Of a stretch of 46,910 nucleotides of DNA, positions 1 to 6,229 are shown in pieces (within the stretch, counting starts at the first letter, position 1; each line of letters starts with the position of its first letter). The translations under genes were made by a program, and so were the position numbers. Under the pieces are notes generated by a model, which had not been told where the DNA came from, made no database searches, and saw nothing but the letters and a program-made list of their open reading frames with translations. The stretch comes from Parabacteroides sp. Marseille-P3160 (GTDB taxonomy: Bacteria > Bacteroidota > Bacteroidia > Bacteroidales > Tannerellaceae), in the NCBI RefSeq assembly GCF_900162725.1, contig NZ_LT799418.1:3368589-3415498 (forward strand), written 5' to 3'.

Positions 1-363
1 CACACAGTCGGCATGCGTCTCCTTCATAACCCGGATGGCCGAAGCCAAGGCTTCCTTCGAATTTCCCTGGTAACTTCCGAACGGCAGGTCAACCACCACC
101 AGGGCACGGTTTACGGCCTTCATCACCGATTTGCCATGATAGATCATCTGATCCAGGGTGATGGGAAGCGTAGTTATATTTCCCGCCATGACATTCGAGG
201 CGGAGTCGCCGACCAGTATCACATCGATCCCGGCATGATCGATCAACTTAGCCATGGAGAAATCATAGGCCGTAAGCATCGAAATCTTCTCGCCCCGTTG
301 TTTCATCTCCATCAACCGCCGGGTGGTTACCTTTCTATTATCATCTGTTTTTGCTACTGACAT
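1..363 (-). CDS. panB: 3-methyl-2-oxobutanoate hydroxymethyltransferase (PanB), 5' part only
   Basis: The enzyme transfers a hydroxymethyl group from methylene-tetrahydrofolate to 3-methyl-2-oxobutanoate, the first step of pantothenate synthesis in the cytoplasm. Reading the minus strand from the ATG at 363 gives 121 codons without a stop. The translation contains the family's N-terminal landmarks: KMLTAYD-like [14 protein letters not shown], then [15 protein letters not shown] with the metal-binding Asp of the VGDS motif, then [15 protein letters not shown] and [13 protein letters not shown]. The remaining ~55% of the gene lies outside the window. A TAccTTTG promoter box sits upstream at 389-396. 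The next gene is divergent. Identification is from motif recognition and is secure. Confidence 0.93.
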   Translation of the reverse strand, partial: MSVAKTDDNRKVTTRRLMEMKQRGEKISMLTAYDFSMAKLIDHAGIDVILVGDSASNVMAGNITTLPITLDQMIYHGKSVMKAVNRALVVVDLPFGSYQGNSKEALASAIRVMKETHADCV

Positions 364-388
364 TTTGCTTTTGCTGTTATTAGATGTG

Positions 389-396
389 CAAAGGTA
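389..396 (-). promoter_or_regulatory. Bacteroidota -7 box of panB
   Basis: On the minus strand this reads TACCTTTG, a full match to the Bacteroidota -7 consensus TAnnTTTG. It lies about 26 bases before the panB start codon. I do not see a clear TTTG-type -33 element at the usual distance. Confidence 0.6.
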
Positions 397-579
397 TGCA
401 ATTCTCTTTTGAAAAAAAGTACTGCCAAGGGAATAATTCGGCATATCCTATCGTATAATCTATGTAGCCTTATACACAAAGGATCGGGGAAGACGCATGC
501 TCAATCTGCCGGTTACCGACGAAAAAGCCTTGGTTGAATAAAGACCGATCACTCGGTTTCTAAAATCAACTTTTTCATG

Positions 580-587
580 TATATTTG
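580..587 (+). promoter_or_regulatory. -7 box of the LytTR/FHA operon
   Basis: TATATTTG matches TAnnTTTG exactly. TTTC at 557-560 could be the -33 element, 19 bases upstream. Transcription would begin near 594, which rules out the TTG codon at 585 as the start of the following gene. Confidence 0.6.
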
Positions 588-605
588 CATAGCAATGAAA
601 AAACG

Positions 606-1016
606 ATGGAAAATAAAGGACAGGACTTGCGCATGGACCACTATTTGGTAATAAAGACAAGAGATGAATTATTACGAATCAGGATCAGACAAATATTATA
701 TTTTGAAGCAGATCGCAATTATACGAAATTAGTTCTGGCCGAAGGCATTCAGTTCACTTTTGCCATCAATATCGGTAAAATCGAAGAAATCCTGGGAAAG
801 CAGGTAGCCGACATCAATTCCTTCTTAATACGCGTCGGGAAAAGCCATATAATCAATAAAAACCATATTCTTCAGATTAACTTGCCGAAACAGAAGCTCG
901 TATTATTGGGAAATGAAGGGAAACCCCGGGAACTGGTCATTTCCAAAGATCCGCTAAAAGTACTGAAGGATCAGCTGGAAAAAGAAATGACAAAAACCGC
1001 GGAGGCATTGGAATAA
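606..1016 (+). CDS. Orphan LytTR-domain DNA-binding regulator
   Basis: A 136-residue protein made almost entirely of one LytTR DNA-binding domain. Visible landmarks are the opening VIKTRDELLRIRIRQILYFE, the following ADRNYTKLVL, and FLIRVGKSHIINKNHI, which matches the F.R.H.S.IVN pattern of the family. There is no response-regulator receiver domain, so it is not a normal two-component regulator. The start could instead be the ATG at 633, which has AAAGGACAGG just ahead of it and fits the domain edge better; the start at 606 keeps nine more residues. It is 3 bases from the following FHA gene, so the two are very likely co-transcribed. LytTR proteins bind direct repeats upstream of their targets; the targets here are unknown. 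Confidence 0.85.
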   Translation: MENKGQDLRMDHYLVIKTRDELLRIRIRQILYFEADRNYTKLVLAEGIQFTFAINIGKIEEILGKQVADINSFLIRVGKSHIINKNHILQINLPKQKLVLLGNEGKPRELVISKDPLKVLKDQLEKEMTKTAEALE

Positions 1017-1019
1017 AGT

Positions 1020-1667
1020 ATGGAAATACGGATAGGAAAAGCGAATGACAATGACTTTGTCGTTGACGACTCGCACGTCAGCCGGCATCATGCAATACTT
1101 TCGAAAGACAGGGAAGGGCAATTTTATATCGAGGACACCGGTTCGACCAACGGTACGTTCGTGAATGAGATCCAGGTAGTCCGGAAAAAAATTTCCGAAA
1201 GCGACCGGATCCGCCTCGGCGACCACTACCTGTTGGACCTATGCGAGGCGCTGAAAGCGGAGAATGATTACAGCATCGAATTTGCCCGGCTCAAACAAGT
1301 CTATGACAAGTACATTAAGGAAAAGATAAGGATACAATCCCGGAACCAATTCAAGACAAGGATACTGCAGTCGTTCCCTTTTGCCCTGGTCGGCATTCTC
1401 GGGATTGTGTTCGGTTTTCTGGGGAAAGGAAGCCATTCCCTCTTTTTGATCAGCCTGGGCATCACCATCTGCGCTCCGGCCATCGGCATTTACCTGGGAG
1501 CCCGCCAAGCAGCCAAAACGCCGGGCAAACTGCAGGAACTGGCCAATCGGTTTAAAATAGACTACGTTTGCCCCAAGTGTGGAACTTTTCTGGGAGAAAT
1601 CCCATGGGAATCACTCAAAAACAAAAAACAGTGCAGCGCCTGCAAAGCCAAGTGGGTGAATCCGTAA
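1020..1667 (+). CDS. FHA-domain membrane protein with C-terminal zinc ribbon
   Basis: 215 residues in three parts. Residues 1-75 form a forkhead-associated (FHA) domain, which binds phosphothreonine peptides: G6, the S21-R22-x-H24 motif (SRHH), and S42-T43-N44-G45. Residues 119-160 contain two hydrophobic segments (119-135 and 140-160) with a short loop, probably a membrane hairpin. Residues 184-208 form a four-Cys zinc ribbon (CPKC ... CSAC). FHA and ribbon would both face the cytoplasm. It begins 3 bases after the LytTR gene. The FHA domain starts at the first residue, which supports the chosen ATG. It is a likely reader for the kinase encoded downstream; no partner can be named from sequence. 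Confidence 0.85.
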   Translation: MEIRIGKANDNDFVVDDSHVSRHHAILSKDREGQFYIEDTGSTNGTFVNEIQVVRKKISESDRIRLGDHYLLDLCEALKAENDYSIEFARLKQVYDKYIKEKIRIQSRNQFKTRILQSFPFALVGILGIVFGFLGKGSHSLFLISLGITICAPAIGIYLGARQAAKTPGKLQELANRFKIDYVCPKCGTFLGEIPWESLKNKKQCSACKAKWVNP

Positions 1668-1759
1668 GCATTCGTCTCCAAAAGTAACGCTTTCGTACAA
1701 TAATCCCTGCCTTTTGATTAGAAGGCACTTCATTATCACCAACCTATTCCTCTTTTTTA

Positions 1760-1767
1760 TAAATTTG
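1760..1767 (+). promoter_or_regulatory. -7 box before the small acidic gene
   Basis: TAAATTTG matches TAnnTTTG and lies 23 bases before the ATG at 1791. It suggests the acidic protein and the genes after it can be transcribed separately from the LytTR/FHA pair. Confidence 0.5.
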
Positions 1768-1790
1768 CAGCATAAGAAAAATACAAAATT

Positions 1791-2027
1791 ATGAATGACG
1801 AAGAATATACATTCGTTTCATTGGACGGCGAGGAAGCTATGATGAATGATGCTATCGTAATCGACATGGACGACCATGACGTGGTTTCCGATTTCGTCAT
1901 GTTGGACGACGTACATAACAATGATGCGGGGGACTTTATACTGTTTGACGATCCGTCCGATCATGGAATAGATCTCGATTCCTTTATTTCGAATATAGAC
2001 GAAGGAGATATTTCATTTATCCTATGA
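1791..2027 (+). CDS. Small, extremely acidic protein of unknown function
   Basis: I do not recognise a family. The protein has 78 residues with about 19 Asp and 5 Glu and no Lys or Arg at all. A short motif recurs: YTFVSLDGEE, SDFVMLDDVH, GDFILFDDPS, DSFISNIDEG, that is, an aromatic-hydrophobic pair followed by acidic residues. There is a single Thr (T7) within EEYTFVSLD. No signal peptide or membrane segment is present. Its stop overlaps the start of the next gene by four bases (ATGA), so it is translationally coupled to the zinc-ribbon/FHA protein; this coupling and its own upstream TAAATTTG box make it a real gene rather than a chance frame. It could be a substrate or ligand of the neighbouring FHA proteins or kinase, but that is inference. 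Confidence 0.7.
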   Translation: MNDEEYTFVSLDGEEAMMNDAIVIDMDDHDVVSDFVMLDDVHNNDAGDFILFDDPSDHGIDLDSFISNIDEGDISFIL

Positions 2028-2542
2028 TTTCTATCAAATGTCCACATTGCCGGGTAGGATTAAAAATAGATGAGGAAAAGATTCCGGAAGGAATTACCTC
2101 CTTCCACTGCCCTAAATGCAGGCATGAAATTCCTCTTACCATACTGCAGGAACAACGGGAAAACGCAGAGCCGTCAACCGATACCATCCTGGTCTATCCG
2201 ACGGCCTTGTCCGGCATCGGAAAACTAACCGTTTTGGCAAATGAAAATACGCCGGAACAGACCTTCCCCTTGCACGAAGGCGTGCAAACCATCGGGCGGA
2301 AAGCCCAAACATCTACCGCGGATATCCGCATCACGACCGGTGACCGTTCCATGAGCCGGAACCATTTGCAGATAGAAGTAAAAAAAACAGAAAAAAGCGG
2401 GTATAAACACTATCTTACCGACAATAATAGTAAAAATCAAACGTTATACAACAATAATTACATCGGGCCCGGAGAAGTGGTTGTCCTAAAAGATAAGGAC
2501 GAGATCATTATAGGTTGCACGGCACTCCGTTTTAATGAATAG
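2024..2542 (+). CDS. Zinc-ribbon plus FHA-domain protein
   Basis: 172 residues, soluble. Residues 1-35 form a zinc ribbon with C6-P-H-C9 and C29-P-K-C32. Residues 80-172 form an FHA domain with the G91-R92 turn, the S111-R112-N113-H114 motif, and N134/S136/N138 in the loop that recognises phosphothreonine. The FHA consensus is more complete here than in the first FHA gene. The start overlaps the stop of the acidic gene, and the PP2C gene follows after 36 bases. Role inferred: a cytoplasmic reader of phosphothreonine marks made by the downstream kinase and removed by the PP2C phosphatase. Confidence 0.87.
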   Translation: MISIKCPHCRVGLKIDEEKIPEGITSFHCPKCRHEIPLTILQEQRENAEPSTDTILVYPTALSGIGKLTVLANENTPEQTFPLHEGVQTIGRKAQTSTADIRITTGDRSMSRNHLQIEVKKTEKSGYKHYLTDNNSKNQTLYNNNYIGPGEVVVLKDKDEIIIGCTALRFNE

Positions 2543-2578
2543 GAGGATGGACTTTAAAATTATATTTCAGATTTTGAC

Positions 2579-3382
2579 ATGCATATAACGCTTGAAAGAC
2601 CATATGCTATCTGTGAAAAAGGTGGCCGCAGTAATAATGAGGACTCCATTTATCCGCTGTCGGAATTAGCAAAGCCCTCTCAGAGACTGTTTTTGGTATG
2701 TGACGGTGTAGGCGGCTCCGAAAAAGGAGAAATAGCCAGCGCTTTGGCCTGCGAGTCCATACAAATCTTCTTTTCGACTTTCCTGACGGGCGATCCAACC
2801 CGGGAATTTATCAATAAAGCCATCCATTATACCGAAACCCGTTTCGACGAATATATCGCGACCCACCCTGAAGCCAAGGGAATGGCCACCACCCTGACAT
2901 TAGTCTATATAGGCACTTCCGGCATCACGGTCGCCCATATCGGGGACAGCCGCATTTACCATTTCCGTAACAAGCAGGCTCTTTTCCAGACGGAAGACCA
3001 TTCCCTCGTCAATTCCCTGGTCAAACTGGGAAAGATCTCTCCCCAGGAAGCGCTCCGCCACCCGCAACGTAACGTGATCCTCCGCGCCATCCAGGGGACT
3101 GAACGCCCGACGGAAGCGGACGTAACCCTGCTGACGGAGATTGAAGCCGGAGATTACTTATTTATGTGTACGGACGGTATTCTGGAACGCCTTCAGGGTG
3201 AGCGCCTGGCCTTTCTGTTCGAGGAAGGAACACCCGCCAGTATGATCAAAGACCGGATTGCGGAATTATGCAACGGGAACGTCCGCGATAATTTCTCCTT
3301 TTATATAATTCCAATCCAAGGGGTTGATGAGATTCTAAAATACAAGCAATTTATCCTCTCTTTCTTTTATTCTTTTATTTAA
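2579..3382 (+). CDS. PP2C-family Ser/Thr protein phosphatase
   Basis: 267 residues. PP2C phosphatases remove phosphate from Ser/Thr using two metal ions. The metal and fold motifs are visible: S18-N-N-E-D22, VCDGVGG with D42, GMATTLTLVY at 101-110, VAHIGDSRIY at 118-127, FMCTDG with D199, and R236-D237-N238. The domain fills the protein to about residue 246. The last ~15 residues (KYKQFILSFFYSFI) are hydrophobic and aromatic and may hold the enzyme at the membrane. An in-frame stop just upstream confirms the ATG at 2579. It is followed after 42 bases by the kinase gene, the usual pairing of eraser and writer. Confidence 0.92.
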   Translation: MHITLERPYAICEKGGRSNNEDSIYPLSELAKPSQRLFLVCDGVGGSEKGEIASALACESIQIFFSTFLTGDPTREFINKAIHYTETRFDEYIATHPEAKGMATTLTLVYIGTSGITVAHIGDSRIYHFRNKQALFQTEDHSLVNSLVKLGKISPQEALRHPQRNVILRAIQGTERPTEADVTLLTEIEAGDYLFMCTDGILERLQGERLAFLFEEGTPASMIKDRIAELCNGNVRDNFSFYIIPIQGVDEILKYKQFILSFFYSFI

Positions 3383-3388
3383 AAGACG

Positions 3389-3396
3389 TATTTTTG
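3389..3396 (+). promoter_or_regulatory. -7 box of the kinase gene
   Basis: TATTTTTG matches TAnnTTTG and lies 28 bases before the kinase start codon. The kinase and the envelope genes behind it may therefore be expressed independently of the phosphatase. Confidence 0.5.
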
Positions 3397-3424
3397 GCAA
3401 AAAATAGAGTTCATCAACGAAACT

Positions 3425-5263
3425 ATGAATTTGCCTAGCGGATACAAACTTCAGAATGGAAAATACCAACTCACTCAAGTTATTGGGCAGGGCGGGTTTG
3501 GTATTACCTATAAAGGAGTATGGTTTACGGAGGTGAAAGGAAATTTGGGAACCGTTCCTACCGAAGTCCCGGTATGCATCAAGGAATATTTTTTCAAGGC
3601 CTATTGCGACCGGAATCCGGAAAACCAGGCAATCATCGTATATTCCGAAACAGGCAAACAATTCTTCGACAAATTCAAGGAAAAACAAATCAAAGAAGCC
3701 ACCATCCTTTCCGAAGTACACCATCCGCACATTGTTAACGTGCTGGAGGTCTTCGAAGAAAACAATACGGCTTATATCGCCATGGAATATATTTCCGGCA
3801 GCTCCCTTAAACAGCTTTTGGATAAGGAGGGCGTTTTGCCGGAGAAAGACGTCTTACGGTATATCGCACAGATCGGCTCCGCGCTGGATTTTGTACACCG
3901 GAACCATATCCTACATCTGGATATCAAGCCGAGCAATATCCTGATCGATAAGAAAGGGGCGGCGCGTCTCATCGACTTCGGTGTCAGCAAACGCTATGAC
4001 CTGGACCAACAGGAAACCAGTACGACCCTGTTGACCCTGTCGAAAGGTTTTGCTTCTATCGAACAATATGACGGGGAAGGAACACAATCCTTTTCTCCCT
4101 GCCCGGATATTTACTCGTTGGGGGCAACCATGTATAATTTGCTGACCGGAAAGATTCCAGTGGAATCTATTCTGCGCGTAACAAAGCCTCTGCAAAATCC
4201 GATGGAGTTGAATCCCGGGATATCAGAAAGAACGGCAAGGGTGATACTCAAGGCAATGGAACTCAAAGCAACCGACCGGTACAAATCGGTAGAAGAGATG
4301 ATTGCCGACCTGGGACTGCCTCCGGAAAAGCAAGTCGCTCTCCAACCGCCGTCCCGGTTCGAGCCTTCCTCCCATCCTTCCAAGAAGAGTAAAGAAAGCA
4401 AAGGGAAACAGGATAGCGACGAATCGACAATCCTGTACATTCCGGAAAAGACGGAAACGGATATCCGCTCCAGAAAGAAAAGCAAGAAAAAGGCAAAGGA
4501 AGCGCTTTTATTCTCTCTACTCTTAATCGCAGTAGGCGCTTCCAGTATCATTGTCCTTCATAATTACCATTCCGTCCCGAAACAAAATACGATTCTGGCG
4601 GAAACGAGAAAAACGGATCTGCCGAAACCCGCGCCGAACGAAGAGGCCGGAATATCTTCCCCGGCCCTGAAGGAGCAAACAGCCGAAGCGCCCGCAGAAG
4701 AAAAACAGGAAGATAAATCGAAGAAAACAGAGACAGAAACGGCATCCCTGCTGAAAAAGGTAACATCGGAGAAGCCTTCCGTTCCTCTCGTGGAGATGGA
4801 AGTAAATCCGGGGAAAGAGGTGAATAAAGAAGCTGCCACCCCGACGGCGGAAGAAATTCAAAATAATTACAATAAGTTTCTCTCTTCAGGCAAAGAGAAG
4901 ATGGAGGAAAAAGACTATGCCGGCGCCAAAAAAGACTTTCTCGCCGCTAAAGATGCCCTGCTGACGGAAGAGATAGTCCGTTTGCTGATCGATACGGATG
5001 CCAAAATCGAAGAAAGCCGGATTGCGGACCGAAAAGCCGGGTATGAACTAAAACGTTCTTTTGGCCCGTATATGATTGTACGGAAAAAAGAGAATCTAAA
5101 ATACGGAGCGATTGATAACAAAGGAAATGAGGTGATCCCTTGTAAATATAGGAACGTCGGTATTGTAAAAAACGGCCGGGCCTTTGAACGGGAGGATAAT
5201 TTGTTTGATATTTACAATACGGATGGAAAGTTGGTCAGCGAGGCCCAAACGTCGTATTATTAA
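3425..5263 (+). CDS. Membrane-anchored Ser/Thr protein kinase (Hanks type)
   Basis: 612 residues. Residues 14-298 are a complete kinase domain: glycine loop GQGGFG at 21-26, VCIKEY with catalytic K53, helix-C E91, catalytic loop H164-L-D166-I-K168-P-S-N171, DFG at 184-186, and PDIYSLG. The Arg that normally follows the loop His is Leu (HLD), so this is a non-RD kinase that may not need activation-loop phosphorylation. A basic stretch precedes one membrane segment (about 359-378). The outer part has a Lys/Glu/Pro-rich linker, a TPR-like pair of helices (about 470-540, GKEKMEEKDYAGAKKDF) and a tail resembling a WG-type repeat (KYGAIDNKGNEVIPCKY). The kinase faces the cytoplasm and the tail the periplasm, where it could sense the barrel protein encoded next. 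Confidence 0.93.
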   Translation: MNLPSGYKLQNGKYQLTQVIGQGGFGITYKGVWFTEVKGNLGTVPTEVPVCIKEYFFKAYCDRNPENQAIIVYSETGKQFFDKFKEKQIKEATILSEVHHPHIVNVLEVFEENNTAYIAMEYISGSSLKQLLDKEGVLPEKDVLRYIAQIGSALDFVHRNHILHLDIKPSNILIDKKGAARLIDFGVSKRYDLDQQETSTTLLTLSKGFASIEQYDGEGTQSFSPCPDIYSLGATMYNLLTGKIPVESILRVTKPLQNPMELNPGISERTARVILKAMELKATDRYKSVEEMIADLGLPPEKQVALQPPSRFEPSSHPSKKSKESKGKQDSDESTILYIPEKTETDIRSRKKSKKKAKEALLFSLLLIAVGASSIIVLHNYHSVPKQNTILAETRKTDLPKPAPNEEAGISSPALKEQTAEAPAEEKQEDKSKKTETETASLLKKVTSEKPSVPLVEMEVNPGKEVNKEAATPTAEEIQNNYNKFLSSGKEKMEEKDYAGAKKDFLAAKDALLTEEIVRLLIDTDAKIEESRIADRKAGYELKRSFGPYMIVRKKENLKYGAIDNKGNEVIPCKYRNVGIVKNGRAFEREDNLFDIYNTDGKLVSEAQTSYY

Positions 5264-5274
5264 AAGATATATAT

Positions 5275-6219
5275 ATGAAAAAATTATGGATGCTGCTTTT
5301 TGTCTTAACGCCTTTCTGCGCATTTGCACAGCAAACGGAATATAATAAAAACGGGGATGAAGCGATGAAACGCCTCGACTACCGGGATGCCCGGCTGTGG
5401 TTTGAAGAGGGTGTTCTGACCTGCGATTCCTATAGCATCGATAAGTTAGTTACCATTTGGCTATCCAATGAAGAGATGCGCCCCTCGATGCGAAGCGTCA
5501 TGAATAAGTGTATGGACTGCCTGACGGAAAAAGCAATGAAGGGGGATACGGTTTCCATGTCCAAACTGATTACATGTTATGGCGAAGGAATAGGCATTCC
5601 TTCCAATAAAAATCTCTCCAACTATTGGTCCGAACAGTTGGAGAATATACGAAAGCAAAACGAAATCCTGCAATCGCCGGCTACAGAGAAGGCGGTGCAA
5701 CAGGAAAGGATGAAATTTTTTGTCGGCTACTCCTACTCCATTGAAGCTCCCTTCGGTATTACCTTCGGAGGCGTAGGGCAAAGGTTGGGATGGTACGGAC
5801 GTTTTAAAACCAATCTCTCTTTTGAAAATACGCTCTACCAATGCCGTAAAGCAGGAGAATCGGAAGAACTTATCGATTTTCATGAAAACGCATCCTATGA
5901 ATTCGTTCCCGGAGAAAAGAAGACCAATACATATTCGGCAACTGCCGGATTAGTCGTGAAATTCACGCCCTGGCTCTACACTTCCTTCGGAGGAGGATAT
6001 GGAAAGAGGGATTTGCTTTGGAAATACGTAACGCATGATAAAAACGACTACGATAATACGAAAACAGCGTGGGCAAAGAATGAAGAAGCCTCCCATAAGG
6101 GGGTTGCTCTCGAAATCGACTTGATGATAAAGTTCAATAGTTTTTACATTAGCGGAGGGGTTAACTCCCTTGGTTTCGAATATTCCGATTTAAATGCGGG
6201 AGTAGGTATTTTCTTTTAA
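5275..6219 (+). CDS. Secreted TPR-like plus outer-membrane beta-barrel protein
   Basis: 314 residues; I do not recognise a named family. A signal peptide ends after FCAFA (residue 18). Residues 20-135 are helical and TPR/SEL1-like (NGDEAMKRLDYRDARLWFEEG; then AMKGDTVSMSKLITCYGEG). Residues from about 145 to the end are a run of amphipathic beta strands (KFFVGYSYSI, GRFKTNLSFENTLY, LYTSFGGGYGKRD, FYISGGVNSLGFEY) finishing with an aromatic C-terminus, GVGIFF, the kind of signal read by the BAM machinery. It starts 12 bases after the kinase stop. The helical part resembles the outer region of the kinase, so both may derive from a shared module and may contact each other in the periplasm; that is inference. 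Confidence 0.75.
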   Translation: MKKLWMLLFVLTPFCAFAQQTEYNKNGDEAMKRLDYRDARLWFEEGVLTCDSYSIDKLVTIWLSNEEMRPSMRSVMNKCMDCLTEKAMKGDTVSMSKLITCYGEGIGIPSNKNLSNYWSEQLENIRKQNEILQSPATEKAVQQERMKFFVGYSYSIEAPFGITFGGVGQRLGWYGRFKTNLSFENTLYQCRKAGESEELIDFHENASYEFVPGEKKTNTYSATAGLVVKFTPWLYTSFGGGYGKRDLLWKYVTHDKNDYDNTKTAWAKNEEASHKGVALEIDLMIKFNSFYISGGVNSLGFEYSDLNAGVGIFF

Positions 6220-6229
6220 TTGATTTGAT

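Noticed and set aside
13-360. Plus-strand reading frame of 115 codons
   Set aside because: It is antisense to panB, whose minus-strand translation shows clear family motifs.
2541-2588. Leader peptide gene after AGGAGG at 2541
   Set aside because: The ATG touches AGGAGG directly, leaving no spacing for initiation, and the frame has only 13 codons.
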